This document shows, in pieces, positions 1 through 9,319 of a DNA stretch of 64,000 nt. Within the stretch, counting starts at the first letter, position 1. Each line of letters begins with the position of its first letter. The position numbers were made by a program, and so were the translations under genes. Origin of the DNA: CAWACP01 sp963832965 (lineage in GTDB: Bacteria; Acidobacteriota; Terriglobia; Bryobacterales; Bryobacteraceae); assembly GCA_963832965.1 (NCBI GenBank), contig CAWHVW010000002.1, forward strand, positions 682,001 to 746,000. Reading direction: 5' to 3'. The notes under the pieces were generated by a model that had not been told where the DNA came from, searched no databases, and saw nothing but the letters and a program-made list of their open reading frames with translations.

Positions 1-460
1 CCTTATAACTTACAAAGGGTGTGTTATGGTGCTTAGTCCGCAGTTAGTGGGGCTAGTGCCCGGATCAGATATATCCCACCCGGACATATCCGATGGCGAT
101 CGCTACAATCGTGAGTAAGTATCTCGCACCTTACCTTAGTAAGTGGTGTTAATGAGTTAATCCGGATACGCGAGCGCAAGCGCCCGCCGGGAGTCCACGA
201 GGTGCGCGTTGCTGGCTGGGGCGATATCAGAAGCGAGCATGGCACGCTCGTGACGGATGCCTGCTGGGAGCAGCCGCTGAGCAACCGTGCCAAACCGGAC
301 GCCACCTCACCAGCCCGGAGCGCCTGCAAGAAGCCGTCGCGCCGAACGCTAATTCAGAGCCGAGCGCCAAACCAACTTGAAGGCTTGCTCAACAAGTGTT
401 GCCTGTGTCTTGGGAACGAAGTGTTACCCATGTGTTCGGACCGGACAAGCCGGACAATGG
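1..460. other. Geneless flank beside tRNA-Thr
   Basis: I see no convincing gene here. The short open frames on both strands lack recognisable domains and good ribosome binding sites. The first ~150 bases are visibly richer in A and T than the rest of the window. The stretch lies at the 3' side of tRNA-Thr, a common place for integrated elements to leave scars, but no second copy of the tRNA 3' end is present in the window to prove an attachment site. The only structure I can point to is a degenerate direct repeat near its right end. Confidence 0.5.
394..443. repeat. Two degenerate 25-bp direct repeats
   Basis: Two adjacent copies start at 394 and 419. They read AAGTGTTGCCTGTGTCTTGG and AAGTGTTACCCATGTGTTCG over their first 20 bases, with five mismatches. 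Tandem copies of GTTACCTATGTGTCCGG-like words are typical of the ends of some IS481-like elements, so this could be the relic of an IS end. No transposase remains nearby. Confidence 0.4.
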
Positions 461-533
<73 letters not shown>

Positions 534-543
534 GTGATCGTGG

Positions 544-615
544 AGCGGGAGACGGGAATCGAACCCGCAACCAACAGCTTGGAAGGCTGTGACTCTACCA
601 TTGAGTTACTCCCGC
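544..615 (-). tRNA. tRNA-Gly (anticodon UCC)
   Basis: On the minus strand this 72-nt sequence has acceptor stem GCGGGAG/CTCCCGC with discriminator T. The anticodon stem ACAGC/GCTGT encloses the loop CTTCCAA, giving anticodon TCC for glycine, and a GGTTCGAATCC T-arm is present. It is the upstream member of a two-tRNA transcript with tRNA-Thr. CCA is not encoded. Confidence 0.97.
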
Positions 616-775
616 GTTTACAATGACTTGAGCGCCCGTTTTGGTGCGGACACTCGTCAATTACCGCTATCATAGCAGGTCCCGGTATCGGTGAAGACAC
701 GCGCCGTACGCGAATGCGCCAGCAGCAAATTGCGCACCGTTCCCGACACCCCGCCGTCTCTCCCGCCGTCTTGCG

Positions 776-804
776 TTGACGCGCCCCTCCGCCGGGTACA
801 TAAT
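776..804 (+). promoter_or_regulatory. Sigma-70-type promoter of the isc operon
   Basis: TTGACG at 776-781 and CATAAT at 799-804 are separated by exactly 17 bases, a near-consensus housekeeping promoter. The expected start of transcription is near 811, inside the palindrome at 813-825 and about 30 bases before the iscR start codon. Confidence 0.7.
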
Positions 805-812
805 GGATTCAG

Positions 813-825
813 GACCAAACTGGTC
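813..825. promoter_or_regulatory. Candidate IscR operator
   Basis: GACCAAACTGGTC is a perfect inverted repeat of 5-bp arms around a 3-bp centre, embedded in an imperfect longer symmetry. It overlaps the predicted transcription start. IscR in other bacteria represses its own operon in its [2Fe-2S] form from a site at the promoter, so autoregulation is the natural reading. The sequence is not the enterobacterial consensus. Confidence 0.55.
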
Positions 826-842
826 TGGATTATTTGCGGCCA

Positions 843-1364
843 ATGCTGAAGCTGACCAAAAAGGCGGACTACGGGCTGATTGCCTTGAAGCACCTGGCGA
901 TGCGCCCGCAGCCGGGCGAGGGCGGTTTTGGAAGCGCCAGCGCCAAGGAAATCGCCGACACCTATGGGGTGCCGCTGCCGCTGCTCTCGAAAATCCTGCA
1001 GAAGCTGGCGCGTGCCGGCTTTCTCCGTTCCGAGCACGGCACCAACGGCGGCTACCGGCTGGCGCGCGAACCGCGTCTGATCAGCGCTCTGGAAGTGATT
1101 CGCGCCATTGATGGGCCCATCATTCTGACCGCCTGCTTTACCGAACATGGCGGCCACGATTGCCACCATACCGAAAAATGTATCGTGCGTGAGCCCCTGC
1201 GCAAAGTGCACGAAGGGATTTTGCGACTTTTGAGCAACATCACCATCTCAGACATATCCAGCGAGGAAGGGCTGGCCGAGCCCGAAGCGCACGCCCGCGC
1301 CAGCGCCCGGTTGTACGGTCTCGAACCGGCCGCGCCGAATCTTGTGGGTCTGCGAGTGGGTTGA
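843..1364 (+). CDS. iscR: Rrf2-family Fe-S cluster regulator IscR
   Basis: This 173-residue protein is a helix-turn-helix repressor expected to sense Fe-S status and control the operon it heads. The N-terminus (KLTKKADYGLIAL) and the winged-helix segment SEHGTNGGYRLAR around residues 63-76 are typical of the Rrf2 family. Cys98, Cys107 and Cys113, with the motif HDCHHTEKC, form the probable [2Fe-2S] site. I start at ATG 843. A TTG nine bases upstream is possible but the family begins at this ATG. The C-terminal tail after residue 150 is variable and looks disordered. iscS follows after 10 bases, so the two are co-transcribed. Confidence 0.9.
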   Translation: MLKLTKKADYGLIALKHLAMRPQPGEGGFGSASAKEIADTYGVPLPLLSKILQKLARAGFLRSEHGTNGGYRLAREPRLISALEVIRAIDGPIILTACFTEHGGHDCHHTEKCIVREPLRKVHEGILRLLSNITISDISSEEGLAEPEAHARASARLYGLEPAAPNLVGLRVG

Positions 1365-1374
1365 ACAAGGACTT

Positions 1375-2589
1375 ATGAAGCTGCCAATTTACATGGACAA
1401 TCACGCCACCAGCCCGGTGGATCCGCGTGTGTTCGAAGCCATGCGGCCGTACTTTACCGAAGTGTTCGGGAATGCCGCCAGCCGCAATCACAGCTTCGGC
1501 TGGGAAGCCGAGGAAGCGGTGGAGGCCGCGCGCAAACAGGTGGCCGATCTGATTGGCGCAACGGCCAAGGAGATTGTCTTCACCAGCGGCGCCACCGAAT
1601 CGAATAACCTGGCCATCAAGGGCGTGGCTGAGATGTATGCCGAGAAGGGCAATCACATCATCACCGCCGCTACCGAGCATAAGTGCGTCCTCGACACCTG
1701 CAAGCATCTGGAGAAGCAGGGCTGCCGCGTCACCTACCTGCCTGTGAGCCAGGACGGCCTGGTCGATCTGGACATGTTGCGCGAGGCCATCACCGACAAG
1801 ACCATCCTGATCAGCATCATGTACGCCAACAACGAAATTGGCGTGGTCCAGCCGGTAGCCGAGATCGCGAAGATCGCCAAGGAAAAGGGCGTGCTGTTCC
1901 ATACCGACGGCGTACAGGCAGTGGGCAAGATTCCCATCAACGTTACCCGTGACGGCATTCATCTGATGTCCCTCTCGGCGCACAAGCTCTATGGGCCGAA
2001 GGGCGTGGGCGCGCTGTATGTTCGCCGCAAGGCGCCGCGCGTGCAGCTCACGGCGCAGATGGACGGCGGCGGGCACGAGCGCGGCATGCGCTCGGGAACC
2101 CTGAACGTCACCGGCATCGTGGGACTCGGCGCGGCCTGCGCCATCTGCCAGCAGGAGATGCCCGAGGAATCTGTCCGTCTGCGCGGCCTCCGCGACAAGC
2201 TCATGAACAAGCTCATGACCGAGTTGGACGCCGTCTACATCAACGGCTCGCTCGATCGCCGGCTGCCGCACAACCTGAACATCAGCTTCGCCTATGTGGA
2301 GGGTGAATCCCTTTTGATGGGCATCAACGACGTGGCCGTTTCAAGCGGTTCGGCCTGCACTTCGGCCACGCTTGAACCCAGCTACGTATTGAAGGCGCTG
2401 GGCGCCGGCGACGATCTCGCGCACTCTTCCATCCGCTTCGGCCTCGGGCGCTTCAATACCGAGGAAGAAGTGGACTACGTGGGAGATAAAGTAGTGGATG
2501 TGGTGAGGAAGCTCCGAGAGCTCTCTCCGCTGTATGAAATGGCCAAAGAGGGCATCGATCTGTCGAAAGTACAGTGGGCCGCCCACTAG
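1375..2589 (+). CDS. iscS: Cysteine desulfurase IscS
   Basis: This 404-residue, full-length PLP enzyme takes sulfur from cysteine and hands it as a persulfide to IscU and to tRNA-thiolation partners. The PLP-binding lysine is Lys204 in SAHKLYGPKG. The catalytic Cys328 lies in SSGSACTSATLEPSY, the flexible loop typical of the IscS (group I) branch rather than SufS. The N-terminal YMDNHATSPVDPRV motif is also standard. I start at ATG 1375, 10 bases after iscR; an upstream in-frame start would overlap iscR. A hairpin repeat separates it from iscU. Confidence 0.95.
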   Translation: MKLPIYMDNHATSPVDPRVFEAMRPYFTEVFGNAASRNHSFGWEAEEAVEAARKQVADLIGATAKEIVFTSGATESNNLAIKGVAEMYAEKGNHIITAATEHKCVLDTCKHLEKQGCRVTYLPVSQDGLVDLDMLREAITDKTILISIMYANNEIGVVQPVAEIAKIAKEKGVLFHTDGVQAVGKIPINVTRDGIHLMSLSAHKLYGPKGVGALYVRRKAPRVQLTAQMDGGGHERGMRSGTLNVTGIVGLGAACAICQQEMPEESVRLRGLRDKLMNKLMTELDAVYINGSLDRRLPHNLNISFAYVEGESLLMGINDVAVSSGSACTSATLEPSYVLKALGAGDDLAHSSIRFGLGRFNTEEEVDYVGDKVVDVVRKLRELSPLYEMAKEGIDLSKVQWAAH

Positions 2590-2600
2590 GCAAAAGTTAT

Positions 2601-2675
2601 GGCCACGATGAACACGAATGCCCACAGATAAGAGTTTCGGTTTCTTATTCGTCTACATTCGTGTCCATTCGTGGC
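2601..2675. repeat. Dispersed CCACGAAT hairpin repeat, copy 1
   Basis: The arms GGCCACGATGAACACGAATG and CATTCGTGTCCATTCGTGGC are imperfect inverted repeats that pair over most of a 75-base stretch. A second copy of the same family lies at 32683-32758. This copy sits in the only sizeable gap of the isc operon, between iscS and iscU, so the mRNA would carry a strong hairpin there. Confidence 0.8.
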
Positions 2676-2699
2676 TGAAATCTTCCTGAGGAGTTTGGA

Positions 2700-3110
2700 A
2701 TGGCGTATTCAGACAAGGTTCTCGATCACTACAACAACCCGCGTAACGTCGGTTCGCTCGACAAGAGCGATCCCAACGTGGGCACCGGAATGGTGGGCGC
2801 GCCGGAATGCGGCGATGTCATGAAGCTGCAGGTGAAGGTCAACCCGGAAACCGGCGTCATTGAAGAAGCGAAGTTCAAGACGTTCGGCTGCGGCAGCGCC
2901 ATCGCCAGTTCCTCGCTGGCCACCGAGTGGCTCCACGGGAAAACCGTGGATGAAGCGCTGGCCATCAAGAACACGGACATCGTGAATGAGCTCAGCCTGC
3001 CCCCCGTGAAAATCCATTGCTCGGTGCTGGCCGAGGATGCCATCAAGGCGGCCATCGCGGATTACCGGAAGAAGGCCGCCCCGCAGACCGTCTCTGAAGC
3101 TCGCGCTTAG
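2700..3110 (+). CDS. iscU: Fe-S cluster scaffold IscU
   Basis: This is a 136-residue scaffold on which [2Fe-2S] clusters are assembled from IscS sulfur. The three cluster cysteines are Cys37 (PECGD, with Asp39), Cys64 (FGCGSA) and Cys107 (KIHCS). LPPVK at residues 100-104 is the motif bound by the chaperone HscA, consistent with hscA being encoded downstream. A GAGGAG ribosome binding site precedes ATG 2700. iscA starts 5 bases after the stop codon. Confidence 0.95.
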   Translation: MAYSDKVLDHYNNPRNVGSLDKSDPNVGTGMVGAPECGDVMKLQVKVNPETGVIEEAKFKTFGCGSAIASSSLATEWLHGKTVDEALAIKNTDIVNELSLPPVKIHCSVLAEDAIKAAIADYRKKAAPQTVSEARA

Positions 3111-3115
3111 GTGCC

Positions 3116-3499
3116 ATGGCGGAAGTTTCTACACTGACCGTGTTGGGCGCGCCCGCGCAGCAGAAGCCGGAGCCGGTGGTTCATGTCACCGATAAAGCGG
3201 TGGCCAGGATCCGCCAGTCCTTCGAGCGCGAAGGCGTAACCGGCGGCGGTCTGCGCCTGGGCGTGCTGGGCGGCGGCTGTTCGGGTCTCAGCTATCTGTT
3301 CAAGTTCGATCAGAAACCGCGGGCCACCGACAAGGTCTTTGAGTTTGGCGACGTGAAGGTGTTCGTCGATCCCAAGAGCATGGTATTTCTCGACGGCATG
3401 ACGCTGGACTGGCAGGATTCTTTAATGCAGTCAGGATTCGCTTTTCATAATCCGCACGCAACGAAAAGTTGTGGTTGCGGCACCTCCTTCTCCGCGTGA
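3116..3499 (+). CDS. iscA: Iron-sulfur carrier/assembly protein IscA (HesB family)
   Basis: This 127-residue A-type carrier likely receives clusters from IscU and passes them to target proteins. The three conserved cysteines are Cys55 (GGGCSGL) and Cys119/Cys121 (SCGCGTSF), the C-x(63)-C-G-C pattern of the family. About 20 extra residues precede the domain. The stop codon overlaps the next start codon as GTGA at 3496-3499, so hscB translation is coupled to it. Confidence 0.93.
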   Translation: MAEVSTLTVLGAPAQQKPEPVVHVTDKAVARIRQSFEREGVTGGGLRLGVLGGGCSGLSYLFKFDQKPRATDKVFEFGDVKVFVDPKSMVFLDGMTLDWQDSLMQSGFAFHNPHATKSCGCGTSFSA

Positions 3500-4128
3500 G
3501 GAACTGTTGGAATTGCGGCCGCGTCGCCGGCGATCTGTCCGGTGAGCGGCCGCTATTTTGTCCGGCCTGTAACACCCTCCAGCCGCCGCCATCCGATTAC
3601 TTCGCGCTGTTCGGCATCTCGCCGCGTCTCGGAATCGCGCCCGATGAGCTCCAGCAGGCTTTCTACGCGCTCAGCCGGACCCTTCACCCGGACCGTTTTG
3701 TGCGCAAGTCCGAGCGTGAACGGGAGTACTCGCTGGAGGCCTCGTCCGTTCTCAACGACGCGTGGCGGACCCTGCGGAGCCCGGTAGCCCGCGCGGAATA
3801 CGTTCTCAAGCGGAACGGATTCGACATCGGTGAGCAGCGTTCCACCAACGTTCCGCCGGAATTGCTGGAAGAAGTTTTCGAGTTGAATATGGCCCTGGAC
3901 GAGGTGCGCGGCGGCGACGATTCGGCGCGGCCGCAACTGGAGGCCGCTCGCGCCAATTTCGGCGCGATGCTCGGCGATATCGACGGCCAGCTCGACACGT
4001 TGTTTCACACATGGGACGAAACGCAGCGTCGCGAGGAACTCGCTTCCATTCGCGCTCTGCTGAATCGGCGCAAGTATATTCAGAATCTGGTAAGTGAGGT
4101 GAACACGCTGCTGGCGCCGGCGGCGTGA
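3496..4128 (+). CDS. hscB: J-protein co-chaperone HscB with N-terminal C4 zinc motif
   Basis: This 210-residue co-chaperone should deliver loaded IscU to HscA and stimulate its ATPase. I choose GTG 3496, which overlaps the iscA stop, because it leaves the whole zinc motif intact. Cys4, Cys7, Cys22 and Cys25 (CWNCG ... FCPAC) precede a J domain with HPD at 64-66 and a C-terminal helical IscU-binding domain. E. coli HscB lacks this tetracysteine extension, whereas human and other eukaryotic HSC20/HSCB proteins have a very similar one. It is followed after 6 bases by hscA. Confidence 0.92.
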   Translation: MRNCWNCGRVAGDLSGERPLFCPACNTLQPPPSDYFALFGISPRLGIAPDELQQAFYALSRTLHPDRFVRKSEREREYSLEASSVLNDAWRTLRSPVARAEYVLKRNGFDIGEQRSTNVPPELLEEVFELNMALDEVRGGDDSARPQLEAARANFGAMLGDIDGQLDTLFHTWDETQRREELASIRALLNRRKYIQNLVSEVNTLLAPAA

Positions 4129-4134
4129 ACGGAC

Positions 4135-5979
4135 ATGGGCACTTTTCAAATCGACTTTGGCAAGCGCGACCGCGTGGTGGGCATCGATCTTGGCACCACC
4201 AACAGCCTGGTCGCGTTCATGGATTTCACCGGCCCGAAGATCATTCCCGGAGAGGATGGCGACAAGCTGGTTCCCAGCGTCGTCTCCATCACGGCGGAAG
4301 GCGGCGTGGTGGTGGGCAACCCGGCGCGCGAGTTGCTTATGACCCACCCCGAGCGCACCGTCTATTCGGTGAAGCGGTTAATGGGCCGGGGCGTGGATGA
4401 CGTTCAGCAGGAGCTGAAGCTGTTTCCGTTTCGCATCGCGCCCGGCAGCGAATCCGTACTCCAGCTCGCTCTCGGGGAACGCACCTACACGCCGCCCGAG
4501 ATCTCCGCGTTCGTTCTGCGCCAGTTGAAGAAGAACGCGGAAGCGTTTCTGGGCGAAACGGTCTCCAAGGCTGTTATTACTGTTCCGGCCTACTTCAACG
4601 ATGCGCAGCGCCAGGCCACCAAAGACGCGGGGCGCATTGCCGGTCTGGAAGTTCTGCGCCTGGTCAACGAACCCACCGCGGCCTCGCTCTCCTATGGGCT
4701 GGACAAACGCAAGAACGGCACGGTCGCGGTGTACGATTTCGGCGGCGGCACTTTCGACATTTCCATTCTGCGGTTGCACGACGGCATCTTCGAAGTGCTG
4801 GCCACTAACGGCGACACTCACCTTGGCGGCGACGATATCGACAACCTGCTGCTGCGCATCGCGCTGGAGGACGTTGCCAGCGAGTGGGGCGTCGACCCGG
4901 CCGCCGACAATGAACTGGTGCAGCGTCTGCGTCGAGCCGTGATCCACGCCAAGGAACAGCTTTCCTTTGTTCCCGAGACCGCCATCGAGCTGGATTATCA
5001 TGGCCGGCACTACGGACGCGCCATCGACCGCGAATTGTATGACCGCCTGATCGCGCCCATCGTCGATCGCACCCTCGGCCCCTGCCGCGATTGCCTTCGC
5101 GATTCCGGCGTCACCGTGGAACAGATCGACGAAGTGGTCATGGTGGGCGGTTCCACGCGCATTCCGCTGGTGCGCAACGCCGTGGAGCGCCTGTTTCTCA
5201 CGCGTCCCCACACCGAGCTGAATCCGGATGAAGTGGTGGCCCTCGGCGCGGCCGTGCAGGCGGGCATTCTCTCCGGTGAGGTGGAGGACAAGCTGCTGCT
5301 CGACGTCACGCCGCTGTCGCTCGGCATCGAGGTGATGGGCGGCGTAGTGGCGAAACTGATTCATCGCAATTCCACCATTCCGGCCAGCGCCACGGAATCG
5401 TTCACCACGGGCGTCGACGGCCAGAAGAACGTCCTGATTCACGTGCTTCAGGGGGAGCGCGAGCTGGCGCGGGATTGCCGCAGCCTGGCCCGCTTCGATC
5501 TGAAGGACATCGCCCCCATGCAGGCGGGCATGGCGCGCATCGAAGTGCGCTTCCTGATCGACGCCAATGGCATCCTCAACGTGACTGCGCGGGATCAGCG
5601 CACCGGCGCCGAGCAGAGCGTGGATGTAAAGCCGTCCTACGGGCTCAGCGACGAGCAGGTGGCCCGCATGATTGAAGAGTCTTTCGAAAAGGCCGAAGAC
5701 GATTTCCGCGAACGCCAGACCCGCGAAGCCCGCGTGGAGGCCGAGAGCATTCTGCGCGCCACTGAAAAGGCGAAGCTCAACGATGCCTGGCTGGAACTGA
5801 CCGATGAAGAGCGCGCGGCTGTCGATCGCGCCGTGAACGAGTTGCTCGTGGCCGTGAATTCCGACGACCACCATGTGATTCTGGGTAAGATCGAAACGTT
5901 GAATCTGGCCACCGCCAAGCTGGCCGAGAATATGATGAACACCGCCGTGCGCGGCGCGCTGAAAGGAACGAAGATCTGA
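4135..5979 (+). CDS. hscA: Hsp70-type chaperone HscA
   Basis: This 614-residue specialised Hsp70 acts with HscB on IscU during cluster transfer. The ATPase domain begins with GIDLGTTNSLVAF and has NEPTAASLSYGL, the phosphate loop YDFGGGTFDISIL and the adenosine motif VMVGGSTRIPLV. The linker DKLLLDVTPLSLG leads into the substrate-binding domain. Length fits HscA and is shorter than DnaK, without the acidic tail. Its stop codon overlaps the iscX start as TGATG. The neighbours settle HscA over DnaK. Confidence 0.94.
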   Translation: MGTFQIDFGKRDRVVGIDLGTTNSLVAFMDFTGPKIIPGEDGDKLVPSVVSITAEGGVVVGNPARELLMTHPERTVYSVKRLMGRGVDDVQQELKLFPFRIAPGSESVLQLALGERTYTPPEISAFVLRQLKKNAEAFLGETVSKAVITVPAYFNDAQRQATKDAGRIAGLEVLRLVNEPTAASLSYGLDKRKNGTVAVYDFGGGTFDISILRLHDGIFEVLATNGDTHLGGDDIDNLLLRIALEDVASEWGVDPAADNELVQRLRRAVIHAKEQLSFVPETAIELDYHGRHYGRAIDRELYDRLIAPIVDRTLGPCRDCLRDSGVTVEQIDEVVMVGGSTRIPLVRNAVERLFLTRPHTELNPDEVVALGAAVQAGILSGEVEDKLLLDVTPLSLGIEVMGGVVAKLIHRNSTIPASATESFTTGVDGQKNVLIHVLQGERELARDCRSLARFDLKDIAPMQAGMARIEVRFLIDANGILNVTARDQRTGAEQSVDVKPSYGLSDEQVARMIEESFEKAEDDFRERQTREARVEAESILRATEKAKLNDAWLELTDEERAAVDRAVNELLVAVNSDDHHVILGKIETLNLATAKLAENMMNTAVRGALKGTKI

Positions 5980-6197
5980 TGCCCGGACTTTCGTGGGACC
6001 AGACCGATGACATCGCCCTGTCGCTGGCCGAGAAGTTTCCCGACCTCGACCCCACCCACATCCGCTACACCGATCTCCACAAGTGGATCACCGAACTCGA
6101 CGATTTCGGCGACGACCCCATGAAGTCCACCGAAGGCAAGCTGGAGGCCATCCAGATGGCCTGGCTGGACGAATACAAGGATACGCACGGGGAGTGA
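5979..6197 (+). CDS. iscX: Fe-S assembly protein IscX (YfhJ)
   Basis: This is a 72-residue acidic protein, the last gene of the operon, started within the hscA stop codon. The opening LSWDQTDDIALSLAEKFPD, the central YTDLHKWI and the closing EAIQMAWLDEY match the IscX family. IscX binds IscS and iron, and is regarded as a modulator or iron adaptor. In many bacteria a [2Fe-2S] ferredoxin gene sits between hscA and iscX; here there is none. Confidence 0.93.
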   Translation: MPGLSWDQTDDIALSLAEKFPDLDPTHIRYTDLHKWITELDDFGDDPMKSTEGKLEAIQMAWLDEYKDTHGE

Positions 6198-6212
6198 GGT
6201 AATCGCCGCAGC

Positions 6213-6781
6213 GTGCCTAACGTAATCATCATTGCCGGGCCGAACGGCGCGGGGAAAACCACTGCGGCTCCGTTCCTGTTGAAACGCGCCTGGGGCGTCA
6301 TGGAATTCGTGAACGCCGACTTCATCGCCCAGGGATTTCCGTGTTCGATCCCGACTCGGCGGCGATGGACGCCGGACGGGTCATGCTAAAGCGCCTTCAC
6401 GAACTCGCGGAACGGCGCGTAAACTTCGCGTTCGAGACCACCCTTGCCAGCCGCAGTTTCGCGCCCTGGATCGTGAAACTGAAAGCGGCGGGATACGAGT
6501 TCGACCTCCACTATCTGTGGATTCCTTCAGCCACCCTTGCCGTGACGCGCGTCGCTGAGCGCGTTTCGCTTGGCGGTCACAATGTGCCGGAGGAAACTGT
6601 TCGACGCAGGTACGAGAACGGCTTGAAGAACTTCTTTCATGCCTACGTGCCGCTTGCGGATGTTTGGCGCTTCGACAATAGACGAGGGGACGGCCCGCGC
6701 GTCGTCGCAGAAGGCTCGACCGACAGGACGACCGTCGTCGCGGACAAGGAAATATGGGATCTCGTACAGAAATACCGATGA
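6213..6781 (+). pseudogene. Zeta-toxin-like P-loop ATPase, frameshifted
   Basis: The N-terminal part starts at GTG 6213, reads GPNGAGKTT at residues 9-17 and continues to NADFIAQG, then stops in that frame. The rest (VFDPDSAAMDAGRVM ... FETTLASRSF ... YENGLKNFF) continues in a second frame from about 6341. One missing base near 6335-6341 explains the break. The joined protein would be about 189 residues and match the AAA/zeta-toxin-like family often annotated as a toxin or ABC-like ATPase. The second fragment could in principle be made from GTG 6341 but would lack the P-loop. The stop overlaps the next gene as ATGA. Confidence 0.75.
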
Positions 6782-6954
6782 GTGACAACCGTCCGCTCGG
6801 TGAGAAAATTCGGGACACCGAGCTTGCCACTCGCGCCATGCGTGCCGCCTTCCGCGCCGCCGTAATCCGCCATCGCCAGGCTGGCGTCCCCATGTCCTTC
6901 GAGGAAGACGGCAAGATCGTTCACATCCCCGCCGACCAGATTCCTATCGACGAC

Positions 6955-6969
<15 letters not shown>
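6778..6969 (+). CDS. Small partner protein of the zeta-like ATPase
   Basis: This 63-residue protein starts inside the stop codon of the zeta-like gene. It has an Arg/Ala-rich helical first half and ends in DGKIVHIPADQIPIDDLP. Small proteins of this kind are regularly coupled to this ATPase family and may be antitoxins or accessory subunits, but I recognise no named domain. It overlaps the convergent GH78 gene by 15 bases at the 3' end. Confidence 0.7.
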
Positions 6970-9312
<2,343 letters not shown>

Positions 9313-9319
9313 ACTGCGG

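Noticed and set aside
394..443. The degenerate repeats as a CRISPR
   Set aside because: There are only two copies, without spacers of constant length, and no cas genes in the window.
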